A stretch of 64,000 nt of DNA from Limibacter armeniacum (GTDB taxonomy: Bacteria; Bacteroidota; Bacteroidia; Cytophagales; Flammeovirgaceae): contig NZ_JBAJNO010000009.1 in the NCBI RefSeq assembly GCF_036880985.1, positions 1,116,001 through 1,180,000 of the forward strand. Direction: 5' to 3'. The notes beneath the pieces were generated by a model that was given only the letters and a program-made list of their open reading frames with translations, had not been told where the DNA came from and ran no database searches. Of the stretch, positions 35,183 through 45,700 are shown piece by piece. The stretch's first letter is position 1. Each line of letters begins with the position of its first letter. The translations under genes were made by a program, and so were the position numbers.

Positions 35183-36637
35183 CTAGTTTTTTAATGATTG
35201 CCAGCAAATACTGCCAAACCCAAATGCCAACATACTGTGAAACAAAACCAGTCCGAAGTCATTCAACTGTACACCCAAACCAATTCCAAAAAGGAAATAA
35301 AGGCATAGCATCCCTTCAATAACCGTTTGTGGACTGATGCGATGCTTGACATATATATTGCTTGTATAATTGTCTCCTGCTACTGTTACGTTAAATTTAG
35401 GGGTTCGGATAAATGGCGACTTAAACCCAAACCACCCTTCCAGTACGGCTATGGAGTTATGCAATGAAAGTCCCATTGAAATCATCAGGAATACAGGGAA
35501 GTTTTTCCAGTAATAGTTACTGTCTATCTCCGAGTTATATTGCTGCATTTGCTTTACAGATACCCAATAGAAATAAGCAATGGAAAAGAATCCAATCAGG
35601 AAGATATTCCCTATATGAAAAAGCTTGCTAATCTCTTCGTCATGTGCCTTTACCCAAAGCATAGGAACACTACACAGTGATGCCAACAGTAGGAAGATAA
35701 ACACTGAGCTATTCAACAAATGAAAAACTGCATGCAGTTTGGTTGATAGTGGAAGTCTTTGCCTCAATACATTCAACAAATGTTTGCGGGCACATTCTGC
35801 GGCTCCTTTGTTCCACCTGAACTGTTGAGACTTGATAGCTTCCATCGTGACAGGTAACTCAGCAGGTGCTTCTATTTCCTCCATGAAGCGAAACTTCCAC
35901 CCTTTTATTTGCGCCCTATAACTCAAATCAAGATCCTCAGTAAGTGTATCCGGTCGCCATCCTCCCGCATCTTCAATACAGGTTTTGCGCCATACTCCTG
36001 CCGTCCCATTAAAATTAATAAAGCTGTGTGCTGCATTTCTCCCACCTTGCTCAACCGTAAAATGTGCGTCCAAGCCAAATGCCTGTAATCTCGTAAAAAG
36101 AGAATAGTCCCTATTGATATGTCCCCATCTAGCCTGTACAACCCCTACCCCTTCCTCAAAATTGGGAACCATCTTTTTCAGGAAATCTCTGTCAGGAAGG
36201 AAATCCGCATCAAAAATGGCTAAAAACTCACCCTTACAGATTTTCATTCCATAATCAAGGGCTCCAGCCTTGAAGCCTTTTCTTTCAGGTCTTCGGATAT
36301 GCTGAATGTCAACCCCTTGCTTCTGGTAGTAGTTTACCTTTTCTGCAATCCGCTCAACAGTCTGGTCTGTCGAATCATCTAAAACTTGAATTTCCAGTTT
36401 CGCTGATGGATAATCCAATGCAACTATCTTATCAATCAGACGATCTACCACATACAGTTCATTATAGATTGGCAACTGAACCGTTACCTTTGGCCAGCTA
36501 TCAGTTTCAAACACTTGCTGGTTTATATTTTGTTTTTCCCTTTTTCTGTAATGCATTACCAGATGCAATTGTCCCAAACTGTAACAGAAAATGAAAGACA
36601 ATACACCCAAGTAAAAAATCAATACAACCCATTCCAT
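35183..36637 (-). CDS. Processive family 2 glycosyltransferase (CESA/hyaluronan-synthase-like)
   Basis: This 484-residue membrane enzyme has an N-terminal transmembrane helix and three or four more after residue about 300. The GT-A motifs are complete: VLDDSTD (Asp87/88), FDADF (143-145), TEDLDLSYR (233-235) and QQFRWNKG (271-275, the QxxRW motif of processive enzymes). It therefore polymerises or extends a polysaccharide or glycolipid from UDP- or GDP-sugars across the inner membrane. A second glycosyltransferase gene lies 69 bp upstream on the same strand. Its acceptor and sugar cannot be told. Confidence 0.9.
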   Translation of the reverse strand: MEWVVLIFYLGVLSFIFCYSLGQLHLVMHYRKREKQNINQQVFETDSWPKVTVQLPIYNELYVVDRLIDKIVALDYPSAKLEIQVLDDSTDQTVERIAEKVNYYQKQGVDIQHIRRPERKGFKAGALDYGMKICKGEFLAIFDADFLPDRDFLKKMVPNFEEGVGVVQARWGHINRDYSLFTRLQAFGLDAHFTVEQGGRNAAHSFINFNGTAGVWRKTCIEDAGGWRPDTLTEDLDLSYRAQIKGWKFRFMEEIEAPAELPVTMEAIKSQQFRWNKGAAECARKHLLNVLRQRLPLSTKLHAVFHLLNSSVFIFLLLASLCSVPMLWVKAHDEEISKLFHIGNIFLIGFFSIAYFYWVSVKQMQQYNSEIDSNYYWKNFPVFLMISMGLSLHNSIAVLEGWFGFKSPFIRTPKFNVTVAGDNYTSNIYVKHRISPQTVIEGMLCLYFLFGIGLGVQLNDFGLVLFHSMLAFGFGSICWQSLKN

Positions 36638-36706
36638 AGTGGTGGCATTTCAGTCACGGTTACCCTCATCAAAACTTAGTGCTGATTTTGTGAGTAACCT
36701 TTATAT

Positions 36707-37405
36707 TTACAAGTACTTAAATATAGTCCAAAGAATCTTGTATCCAGCCATGACAGTACCTTTTACCGTACCAGACACCTTTGAAAACCCTATCCTCTCC
36801 CGATAATCAACAGGTACTTCCGTACATCTCATCTGTTGTTTTGCCGCTTTCAATTGCATTTCCACTGTCCAGCCATAAGTCTTGTCTGACATGTCCAAGG
36901 CCAATAGTTTCGGGTAAGCAATCGCCCTAAATGGACCCAAGTCCGTAAACCGAACTCCATAAAAGACCCTAAGCAGTGTTGTTGCCAACCAGTTCCCAAA
37001 TACCTGTTGCGGTGTCATGGAGCCACGCTCTCTCTTGCCTAATGCTCTAGAGCCAATCACGAGATCCATGTTGTCTTTCAGAATAGGTGCTACCACTTCA
37101 GGCAATTGCTCGGGGTAATCCGAGTAATCTGCATCCAGAAAGACGATAATATCAGGCTTTAACTCATCCGGTTGTTGAGCGATATAATCCATCCCTTTCA
37201 AGCAAGCATAACCATACCCCTGTCTTTTCTCCGTCAGAACCGTTGCTCCTGCTAGCTTTGCTTCTCTTTCTGTTTGGTCAGTAGACGCATTATTGACTAC
37301 TACTACCTCATCGACCCACTCTTTAGGAATATCACGCACTACTTTCCCCACTGAATTCTCCTCGTTAAACGCAGGTATTATCACCTTTATAATCGGTTTT
37401 TTCAT
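36707..37405 (-). CDS. Family 2 glycosyltransferase, polyprenyl-phosphate-sugar-synthase type
   Basis: This 232-residue enzyme is a GT-A glycosyltransferase without a transmembrane segment. IKVIIPAFNEENSVGKVV starts the fold, VVNNASTD carries the first Asp, and the DXD-like motif is FLDADYSDYP (91-93). The central segment GNWLATTLLRVFYGVRFTDLGPFRA matches DPM1-like synthases that load a sugar on a lipid phosphate. It precedes the processive GT2 gene by 69 bp on the same strand and may feed a common glycan pathway. The donor sugar is unknown. Confidence 0.87.
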   Translation of the reverse strand: MKKPIIKVIIPAFNEENSVGKVVRDIPKEWVDEVVVVNNASTDQTEREAKLAGATVLTEKRQGYGYACLKGMDYIAQQPDELKPDIIVFLDADYSDYPEQLPEVVAPILKDNMDLVIGSRALGKRERGSMTPQQVFGNWLATTLLRVFYGVRFTDLGPFRAIAYPKLLALDMSDKTYGWTVEMQLKAAKQQMRCTEVPVDYRERIGFSKVSGTVKGTVMAGYKILWTIFKYL

Positions 37406-37598
37406 TGATCTCTTATGCTTTCAGCTTTCTAGGGTTTCACTCGATTGGTTTTCTTGAAAAAAATTTCAACAAAAATACTGTTACATTTATGATTCCGAAT
37501 CTTTTTCAAAGAAATAATGCAATTGACTATCTCCAATAAATCCCGTTAAAAGTAACAATACTGCGGATAGGTTACAGTCACTTTTCTGACCATTTACC

Positions 37599-38255
37599 AT
37601 GATAAAAACAGTTATATCTCCAACTATCAAAGCTGCATGCCCCAATATCAAATTAGGTATCATTACAGCTGAAGTCCAAATTGAAGAAAGCTCTCTTGCT
37701 CTTAAGCAAGAAATTCAACAGACAACGTCTCTACTTAGTGAAATCACAGCCGAGGAAGTTCGCAACCATCCTGTTATAAAGGCCAGCAAGAGTGCTTACA
37801 AGAGTCTTGGAAAAGACCCTAACCGCTACCGCCTTTCTGCTGAAGCACTCATGAGGCGAATGGTAAAAAGTCAAGACTTGTACCTGATCAATAATATGGT
37901 AGACATCATCAACTTGACTTCCCTCAGAAGTGGTTTCTCTATTGGAGGGTATGACCTTGATATGATAAAAGGAGAAGTTGAGCTTGATCATGGAAAGGCT
38001 GATGTAGCATATCAAGCTATAGGCAGAGGAGTATTGAATATTGAGTTCCTTCCAGTTTTACATGATCATGAAGGGGCTTTTGGCTCTCCAACAAGTGATT
38101 CTGTCAGGACAAGTATTGGAGATGGTTGCCAACAAGTTGCCTTATTCTTTTTTGACTTTGAACCTGAAGGTCTGCTTGACGATGCTTTGTCTGAAATCAC
38201 TCAGTTAATGACAGCATTCGCTGGAGCAAAAAACATCCAGCAGGTGATCATTTAA
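37599..38255 (+). CDS. Free-standing B3/B4 domain protein
   Basis: This 218-residue protein consists of a B3_4 domain (PF03483), the editing-site module of the phenylalanyl-tRNA synthetase beta subunit. Recognisable parts are HPVIKASKSAYKSLGKDPNRYRLSAEALMRR and MVDIINLTSLRSGFSIGGYD. IGRGVLNIEFLPVLHDHEGAFGSPTSDS follows. It lacks all other PheT domains. Stand-alone B3/B4 proteins are thought to act in tRNA quality control or amino-acid-related hydrolysis, but most are unproven. The gene is isolated, with a terminator shared with the convergent membrane protein gene. Confidence 0.88.
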   Translation: MIKTVISPTIKAACPNIKLGIITAEVQIEESSLALKQEIQQTTSLLSEITAEEVRNHPVIKASKSAYKSLGKDPNRYRLSAEALMRRMVKSQDLYLINNMVDIINLTSLRSGFSIGGYDLDMIKGEVELDHGKADVAYQAIGRGVLNIEFLPVLHDHEGAFGSPTSDSVRTSIGDGCQQVALFFFDFEPEGLLDDALSEITQLMTAFAGAKNIQQVII

Positions 38256-38263
38256 ATGTAACA

Positions 38264-38305
38264 GTATTCTCCCAAAACAGGCTTTATACTTCTTTGGGAG
38301 AATAC
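38264..38305 (+). terminator. Bidirectional terminator after the B3/B4 gene
   Basis: GTATTCTCCCAAA pairs perfectly with TTTGGGAGAATAC over 13 bp around a 16-nt loop, between convergent genes. The flanking sequence is moderately T-rich. Confidence 0.75.
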
Positions 38306-38310
38306 CGACT

Positions 38311-39066
38311 TTAATTTAAGACAAAATCACTGACAGGATATTGCCATTCTACCCAGTATGGAAACAACCAACCTTCCTCTTCCAAATAACGGATCAGCCC
38401 TTCCTCCATATCAAGTTTCAGCCAAGATAGGTTGATCATATGAGAACGACATTTCTTCGGATAAGACACTTGTGCCTTTATCTTATAATAGCCGTCCTCT
38501 ACCCTAATATGTGCGACATTCAACGCTAATGCCACCCGAGCCTCTTCATTGGTGATATTATAGTGTCTCTGATACCAGCGCACCTGTTTTTCACCTTTCA
38601 TAAATGCCTCCCTTACCATCGCTGACTTTCGCAGAAAAAAGTCTCCAGTAAATACTTTTTTGCCTCCATCATTCGGAATCATCATCGCCAATGTGTGCAA
38701 TCCAGCTTCAGGATACCCAACCATAGGCGCTATCAGTCCCATTGAAATATTCAGCCCATAAATGTTCCACTTTTCCAATAGTCCTAATGGCTTACCCACC
38801 TCTATATCTGCCATATACCCATACTGTCGTTCATTGATTTGTGAACAAGTATATGGGGCTGCTAACATGTACATGGAAAATGCGATAAATGGTACCAGTA
38901 CAAAAGCCATTACAAACCGTTGCCTGTAATACTGGTAGATAAACAAGATCAGAAAAATTAGGAGAGGCAGACCAAGGGTAAGTCTCATTGTAAGGTTCCA
39001 AACAACAAATGGAACAATTAGGAGCAAATATAGGGTCAGTAACAGGGTTAAAAACAATTGTTTCAT
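38311..39066 (-). CDS. Membrane protein of unknown function
   Basis: This 251-residue protein has three closely spaced hydrophobic segments in the first 75 residues (about 3-23, 29-48, 50-72). A soluble or periplasmic-side domain follows, with PYTCSQINERQYGYMADIEVGKPLG, GLHTLAMMIPNDGGKKVFTG and a C-terminal beta-rich tail. I do not recognise the family. It shares no operon with neighbours; the convergent B3/B4 gene ends 55 bp away. Confidence 0.68.
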   Translation of the reverse strand: MKQLFLTLLLTLYLLLIVPFVVWNLTMRLTLGLPLLIFLILFIYQYYRQRFVMAFVLVPFIAFSMYMLAAPYTCSQINERQYGYMADIEVGKPLGLLEKWNIYGLNISMGLIAPMVGYPEAGLHTLAMMIPNDGGKKVFTGDFFLRKSAMVREAFMKGEKQVRWYQRHYNITNEEARVALALNVAHIRVEDGYYKIKAQVSYPKKCRSHMINLSWLKLDMEEGLIRYLEEEGWLFPYWVEWQYPVSDFVLN

Positions 39067-39219
39067 CAGTCAAGTCAGTTAATTTGAAAATGGGTTATTT
39101 ATTTACAATAAACTTTCATATACATTTTCATGCCAAACCTATCCCTGAAATATCACATGCTACCTAAGGCAAAAGAGCCTTTATCCCAGTGCTACATTTC
39201 TTTTGTTCTATTTTATACA

Positions 39220-39262
39220 AGCAATAAAAAAGAGCGTACCACTTTACAGCAGTACGCTCTTT
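39220..39262 (-). terminator. Intrinsic terminator of purF
   Basis: On the minus strand AAAGAGCGTAC pairs perfectly with GTACGCTCTTT with a 12-nt loop, then TTTATTG follows. It lies 22 bp past the purF stop codon. Confidence 0.83.
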
Positions 39263-39284
39263 CAATATTTTCAGATAAACAGTC

Positions 39285-41177
39285 TTAGTAAGCTCTGTTT
39301 TTCTTTCCTTCCATAAAGTTGACAAACGAACGGTTCGCTACCAGCATACCTCCTCTTGTTGGGAAGTCACCAGTAAAGTACCAGTCACCCAAATGTTCAG
39401 GACAAGCCTCATGAAGTCCGTCTACTGTTTGGTAAACTATCTCAATATCTGCCTTAATATGATCCTGTTTTACAATATTGGCGATCTCATTTGAGATTTG
39501 CTCATCTGTAAATGGCTCATAGATTTTCTTCGCATTGTTGAAGATTTCCTCGTCTGGACCTTTGCGAAGCTCACGCTTACAACGGTAATAGATCTCGTCA
39601 ATCATATCCGTCATGCCATTACGCTGAAGCAGGTTCATTACAGCACGGAATGCTACAAACTCACTCATACGTGACATGTTGATACCATAACAGTCAGGGA
39701 ATCGGATTTGTGGCGCTGAAGAAACAATGATAATTTTCTTCGGCTCCAGTCTGTCCAGCATGTTGATGATACTCTTCTCCAAGGTTGTTCCTCTTACGAT
39801 AGAGTCATCAATCACGACCAAGGTATCTACACCTTTCTTGATTACCTCATAAGTGGTATCATATACGTGTGCTACCATGTCATTACGCATGTTGTCATCC
39901 GCAATGAAGGTACGTGCTTTCGCATCCTTGATAACCATTTTCTCAACCCTAGGTCTGAGAGAAAGCAGCTTGTCAAGCTCTTCGCCTTTGACTCCTTTGA
40001 CAATGGCTTCTTTACGCTTCTCAACAAGGTACTTATCCAAACCTTCAATCATTCCAAGGAATGAAGTCTCGGCTGTATTAGGGATATATGAGAATACTGT
40101 ATTCTCTAAATCGTAGTCGATCTTTTCCAGAATAGTAGGAATCAACAACTCACCTAGTTTCTTACGCTCCTGATAGATTGCAGGGTCTGAACCTCTTGAG
40201 AAGTAGATACGCTCAAAGCTACATGACTTTTTCTCAGCAGCGTCCAGGTATGGTACTTCACGGTAAGAGCCGTCCTTGTCAATAATCAGTGTATGACCTG
40301 GCTTGATCTCATGGATCTTGTCATAAGCCGTGTTGAAAGCGGTCTTGATGGCTGGCTTTTCAGATGCTACCACTACTACCTCATCGTCTGCGTAGTAATA
40401 AGCTGGTCTGATACCGTTAATGTCACGTGCCACAAATGAAGCACCGTAACCCGTCATACCCATCATGGCATAACCACCGTCAAAATCCTTACAGGCTCTA
40501 GCCAACACTTTCTGAAGATCCAGTGAATCCTCAATCTTCTCAGAAATCTCCTGATTGGTAAACCCTTCCGCCTTGTAAGCATCAAACAGGCTTTGTACCT
40601 CAAGGTCTAGGAAATGACCGATTTTTTCCATTACCGTTACGGTGTCAACCTTTTCCTTCGGGTGCTGACCTAGTTCTACAAGCTTGTCAAAAAGCTCCTC
40701 CACGTTGGTCATGTTGAAGTTACCCGCCATCACCAACTGGCGGCTTCTCCAGTTGTTGCGACGCATAAATGGGTGACACGTATCAATACTATTCTTTCCG
40801 TGTGTTCCGTAACGCAGGTGGCCCATGTAAACATCGCCCACAAATGGAACATTCTTTCTCAGATAGCTAGCATTCAAATATTTATCAGGATCATTACTGA
40901 TCTTGTTCAGTTTCTTGCCTACTTTCTTGAAAACGTCCATGATCGGCTGCTGGTCCACTGATCGAACCCTGTCGATAAAAGGCGACCCTGGCTTCATGCC
41001 CATCTTCACTGTTGCGAAACCTACCCCGTCCTGTCCACGGTTATGCTGTTTCTCCATCAGCAAATACATCTTGCTGATACCATAAGCTGGTGTCTTGTAC
41101 TTATCGATATAGTAAGAAAGTGGCTTGCGCAACCTTACCAACGCAATACCACACTCGTGTTTGATGAAATCGCTCAT
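39285..41177 (-). CDS. purF: Amidophosphoribosyltransferase, long Bacteroidota type
   Basis: This 630-residue enzyme carries out the first committed step of purine synthesis, PRPP plus glutamine to 5-phosphoribosylamine. The class II glutamine-amidotransferase nucleophile is Cys9 in KHECGIALVRL, exposed by removal of a short N-terminal propeptide. MEKQHNRGQDGVGFA and FLGHVRYG-type segments (here MGHLRYGTHGKN) follow. The PRPP loop is VVIDDSIVRGTT near residue 480. It is about 150 residues longer than E. coli PurF, as in Bacteroidota homologues. I start at the ATG at 41177; the open frame extends 13 codons further. Confidence 0.93.
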   Translation of the reverse strand: MSDFIKHECGIALVRLRKPLSYYIDKYKTPAYGISKMYLLMEKQHNRGQDGVGFATVKMGMKPGSPFIDRVRSVDQQPIMDVFKKVGKKLNKISNDPDKYLNASYLRKNVPFVGDVYMGHLRYGTHGKNSIDTCHPFMRRNNWRSRQLVMAGNFNMTNVEELFDKLVELGQHPKEKVDTVTVMEKIGHFLDLEVQSLFDAYKAEGFTNQEISEKIEDSLDLQKVLARACKDFDGGYAMMGMTGYGASFVARDINGIRPAYYYADDEVVVVASEKPAIKTAFNTAYDKIHEIKPGHTLIIDKDGSYREVPYLDAAEKKSCSFERIYFSRGSDPAIYQERKKLGELLIPTILEKIDYDLENTVFSYIPNTAETSFLGMIEGLDKYLVEKRKEAIVKGVKGEELDKLLSLRPRVEKMVIKDAKARTFIADDNMRNDMVAHVYDTTYEVIKKGVDTLVVIDDSIVRGTTLEKSIINMLDRLEPKKIIIVSSAPQIRFPDCYGINMSRMSEFVAFRAVMNLLQRNGMTDMIDEIYYRCKRELRKGPDEEIFNNAKKIYEPFTDEQISNEIANIVKQDHIKADIEIVYQTVDGLHEACPEHLGDWYFTGDFPTRGGMLVANRSFVNFMEGKKNRAY

Positions 41178-41510
41178 ATTCGAGTATGAAGGTGATGTAG
41201 ATGTAATTTCCTGCAAAAAAAAGTTTATTTTTTCAGCATCCCAAACTTCACCTACACTAATTTATTATACTTACTCCTTTCTTTGTACAATTACACCGTA
41301 CGGGGTGTTTTTGTTAGTTCTGTTAACAAATTATTTCTGAACAACATTGAACAGATTTTTTCAGCTTGTTTCAAAAACGGACACCTCTTTGGTAAACATT
41401 TCATAGTTAAGATGTTGTTAAAGAAATGTTTGCAAAGCATGGCACACTTATATTTACAGATATTAAGTTTCACTACACTATTACACTAAACGCATAATAA
41501 ACGGAGGATC
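41178..41510. other. Divergent intergenic region between purF and the RND operon
   Basis: This 333-bp region should hold the promoters of purF (minus) and of the efflux operon (plus). TTTG at 41429 with TATATTTA at 41449 is a weak candidate with a short spacer. No gene, hairpin of note or PurR-like box is recognisable. Confidence 0.45.
41503..41507 (+). promoter_or_regulatory. Unusually strong Shine-Dalgarno for the RND adaptor
   Basis: GGAGG ends three bases before the ATG at 41511. Bacteroidota genes rarely carry a clear Shine-Dalgarno, and most starts in this window lack one, so this site fixes the start and may raise translation of the adaptor. Confidence 0.6.
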
Positions 41511-42698
41511 ATGAAAACCCGTCAGATCATTATTATTGTTCTCATCATCGCTGTTTCAGCTAGCTTATTTTACTTTTTAAGTTCACTGAAAGAAGAACCT
41601 AAGCAGGTCAAGCAGATTCAGGCTACAAAATATGTCAAAACCGCCTCTGTAGATTACACTGAAGTAAACACCGAAATTGTTGCTTACGGTCGTGTGGAAT
41701 CTACTATGCCTCTTGATATCATTTCTGAAGTTCAAGGCAAGATGCTACCTGGAAGTATCCGACTGAAAGAAGGTGAGCGCTTCCAAAAAGGTCAAGTGCT
41801 ATTCAGAATCGATGCTACTGAAGCTTACTACAAGCTGCAAGCAGATCGTGCAAGCTTTCTGAAAGATGTAGCCAGTGTGTTACCAACCTTCAAAATCGAT
41901 TTCCCTGACAGTTTCCAGCAATGGCAGACATTCTTCGAGCAGATCAATGTTGCAAAAGCATTGCCCAAACTGCCAGAAGTCACTTCAGCTAAGGAGAAGA
42001 CATTCCTTGCCACAAGAAATATTTTCTCTAATTACTACCGCATCAAAAGTGGTGAAGTAAACCTTTCGAAATACACCTACTATGCCCCTTTCAGTGGTTC
42101 CATTACAGAGGTAAACCTACACACAGGCTCTTTTGTAAATCCAGGTGGGCGTATTGGCAAGATCATTCAGGCAAACTCCTTAGAACTGAATATTGCTTTA
42201 GACCCAAGAGACGTACAGTGGGTTAAAAGAGGTACAGAAGTAAATATTGATACTGAAAATGGAGATCAGCGCTGGACAGGTGAAGTAACCCGCATCTCGG
42301 ATGTACTCAACAAAAACACCCAGTCTTTGGACGTTTATGTACACATCAGCCCAAGTAAGGACTTCAAAGTATATGATGGTATGTATTTGCGTGCTACTAT
42401 TTCTGGTGTAAAAATCAAGGATGCGATGACATTCCCTAGAAACGCTTTGGTAGATGACAAGATGGTATACATCGTAGAAGACAGCATCTTGAAGGTAAAG
42501 GATGTCAAAGTACATAAGATCACCAAAGAGACTGCCATCATTTCTGGTGTTGAAGAAGGGAAAGATGTTGTGACCGAACCACTGATCAATGCTTACGAAG
42601 ACATGAAAGTCAAGAAGCTTGATGAAGAAAAAGACCAGTCAAACAACACGGTTACTAATGTAAAGGATAAGAAAAAGCAGAACCTTTCAAGTATCTAA
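41511..42698 (+). CDS. RND efflux periplasmic adaptor (membrane fusion protein)
   Basis: This 395-residue protein has one N-terminal membrane anchor (7-26) followed by an HlyD/AcrA-type architecture. A lipoyl/barrel-sandwich half (VESTMPLDIISEVQGKML, then GERFQKGQVLFRIDATE), a helical hairpin, and the second sandwich half with TYYAPFSGSITEVNLHTGSFVNPGGRI are visible. A beta-barrel domain and a Lys-rich C-terminal tail complete it. It bridges the permease, encoded 41 bp downstream, to a TolC channel. It is first of the operon and has a clear Shine-Dalgarno. Confidence 0.94.
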   Translation: MKTRQIIIIVLIIAVSASLFYFLSSLKEEPKQVKQIQATKYVKTASVDYTEVNTEIVAYGRVESTMPLDIISEVQGKMLPGSIRLKEGERFQKGQVLFRIDATEAYYKLQADRASFLKDVASVLPTFKIDFPDSFQQWQTFFEQINVAKALPKLPEVTSAKEKTFLATRNIFSNYYRIKSGEVNLSKYTYYAPFSGSITEVNLHTGSFVNPGGRIGKIIQANSLELNIALDPRDVQWVKRGTEVNIDTENGDQRWTGEVTRISDVLNKNTQSLDVYVHISPSKDFKVYDGMYLRATISGVKIKDAMTFPRNALVDDKMVYIVEDSILKVKDVKVHKITKETAIISGVEEGKDVVTEPLINAYEDMKVKKLDEEKDQSNNTVTNVKDKKKQNLSSI

Positions 42699-42739
42699 GC
42701 ACCGCTACGGACTACTATAAGTTGAAAAACCTGTAAACG

Positions 42740-45700
42740 ATGAAAAACATATTAAAGGCATTTGTGAAATACGGTATTCTCTCCAATACCGTCATTGCAC
42801 TAACGCTACTGATAGGGATCTTCTCCCTTGTAAACACCAAAAAATCCTTCTTCCCTGAACGGGAATCTAGGTTTATCTCTATCCAAGTATTTTACCCTGG
42901 TGCTTCCCCTGAAGAAATGGAAGAAGGGGTTACTCAACGAATTGAGGAGGCAATACGCAGCACGGTCGGTATTGAGGAAATCAATTCAACCTCTTCTGAA
43001 AATGCTGCCAACATTTCTGTAAAAGTCTATGAAAGCTATGACATTGATGAGGTATATACTGATGTCAAGAATGCAGTGGATGGTATTAGTGCTTTCCCTG
43101 TTGGAGCTGAACGTCCTACAATCTTCAAGCAGAAGAACAAGACACAGGTAATGTGGGTCGGACTGAGAGGGACAAATGATTATGTAACGCTGAATGACCT
43201 GAAGATTGCCATCCAGCGTGTTGAGGAAGACTTACTCAGCTCAGACGTAGTCTCTCAGGTACAGGTAATGGGATATCCTGACAGAGAGATCTCAATCGAA
43301 ATTCCTGAAGAAACACTTTTGCGTTATGGCATTACCATGACACAGGTGGCCGACATTGTAAGACGCAACAACCGTGACGTATCGGGTGGTGCGATTAAGA
43401 CTGAAGGAGAAGAAATCCTCTTGCGTTCAAGAGGTAAAAGGTCTGAAGCTGACAGAATCGGTCAGATAGTACTGCTCGCCAACGATGACGGTAGCAGTAT
43501 TCGTGTAAAAGACATTGCGACAATCAACGAACAGTTTGCCGAAACGCCTAATGAATCACTGCTCAACGGTCAGGAAGCTGTTTATATGCGTGTAGATAAA
43601 CTGATCAGTGAAGACTTGCAGGAAATCTCGGACTATGTGGATGAATATATCGCAGACTTCAACAAGCGAAACCCATCCATGCATATGGAAATCACCTTCA
43701 AGTTTATGGACATGCTTAGCCAGCGTCTGACCATGCTACTTGAAAACGGTGCCATTGGTTTGGTCTTGGTACTGATCTCCTTAGGGCTTTTCCTTAGCCT
43801 AAGGCTATCCTTGTGGGTAGCTTGGGGTATCCCGTCATCTTTCCTTGGTCTATTTATCTTCGGTTCGTTTGTAGGACTTACGATCAATATGATTTCCCTC
43901 TTCGGTATGATCCTCGTAGTGGGTATTCTAGTGGATGATGGTATCGTAATCGCTGAAAATATTTATGCTCATTTCGAGAAGGGCAAGTCTCCATACCGTG
44001 CAGCAGTAGAAGGTACTTTAGAAGTAATGCCAGCAGTATTTACTTCCGTTCTGACGACAATCGTAGCCTTTATTCCGCTGTTGCTACTTGAAGGTGGCTT
44101 AAGCTTCCTGCGTGACATGGGTATTGTCGTAATCTTTGCACTGAGCTTCTCTCTGATCGAGGCATTCTTTGTACTCCCTGCTCACTTAGCTAGCCCTGTG
44201 GTATTGAGAGCTAAAGACAGCACCTCATGGAGTGGACGCATCAGAACCAAGATCAATAACTTCCTTGATCATGTTCGTCTGAACCTTTACGGTAAGGCGC
44301 TACAATTTACCCTAAAATACAAATGGGTTTCTGTAGTAATACTATTGGCACTGTTCCCTATTACTGCCGGATTGCTTGGTGGAGGATTGATTAAAGCAAC
44401 TTTCTTCCCTCGTATCCCATTCAACAGCTTGAATATTGACATTGCTTTCAAAGCAGGAACAAGGGAAACCGTTACCAAAGATTATGTGCATGAGTTTGAT
44501 AGCCTTGTGTGGCAAATCAATGAGGAGTTGAAGACAGAATACAATGACACTACCAACTGGATCAACTATACATTCTCCAATGTAGGTAGCAGTAAGTTCG
44601 GAAGTGGTGGACATACAGGTAACGTCAATGTCTTTTTCAAAGAACTGGACGATGCCCCATTTAGAGACACTGACCTGATTGAAAAAATCAGGGATAAAAT
44701 CGGTGAGATTCCTGAAGCCGACAAATTTTCGGTTGGCAATGAAGGACGTTGGGGGAAACCTGTTTCCATCAAGCTGATGAGTAAAAACCCAGCTGAACTG
44801 GATGCCGCTGCGGAATACTTGAAAAACCGTTTGGGAGAAATTCCTGCCTTGAAGGAAATTATTGACGACAAGAATATAGGTAAACGAGAACTGAAGATCG
44901 AACTCAAGCCACAAGCTCACTTCCTTGGCTTGACAAGGGATGCGATTGTGCAGCAAATACGTCAAGGTTTCTTCGGTGAACAGGTACAACGTCTGCAAAA
45001 AGGACGGGATGAAATTCGTGTTTGGGTACGCTATCCAAAACACGGCAGAAGTAGCCTAACACAGCTTGACAATATGAAAATCAAGGTACAAGGCAAAGAG
45101 TACCCTGTCCGTGAGCTAATTGACTATGAGATCATCAGGGGTATTTCTGATATCAAGCACTATATGGCCAGCCGTACAACAACGGTAGAAGCTGAACTGG
45201 TTGATCCGTTTGCAGAAGTTCCTCCAATTCTGGAGAAAATCAACAATGACATTATGCCTGAGGTATTTGCCCAATTCCCTAGTGTAAGAAAAGAAGAGGG
45301 CGGTCAGGCAAAAGAAAGTCAAAAGTCAGGACAAGAGATGATGAAACTGTTTATAGGGGCATTCCTAGCCATCTTTATCATCATTATGCTGACTTTCCGT
45401 TCATTCTATCAGGCTGTACTGATCATTTCCATGATTCCACTAGGCTGGATTGGTGCCGCTTGGGGACATGGCTTACATGGTGTACCAATCTCATTGTTGA
45501 GTGCATGGGGTATGATTGCCCTCTCAGGGGTAATTATTAACGATGCCGTGGTTTTCCTTGACAAGTACAACCGAAACCTGACAGAAGGAATGCTACCTAA
45601 AGCGGCTGCTTTTGATGCTGGTATTTCCCGTTTCAGACCTATTATGCTGACCACTATGACTACTGTGGCTGGATTATATCCTCTTATTATGGAAACCAGC

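Noticed and set aside
36638-36706. GGTTAC/GTAACC hairpin between the two glycosyltransferase genes
   Set aside because: The stem is short with a very long loop and no T-run, so I do not call it a terminator.
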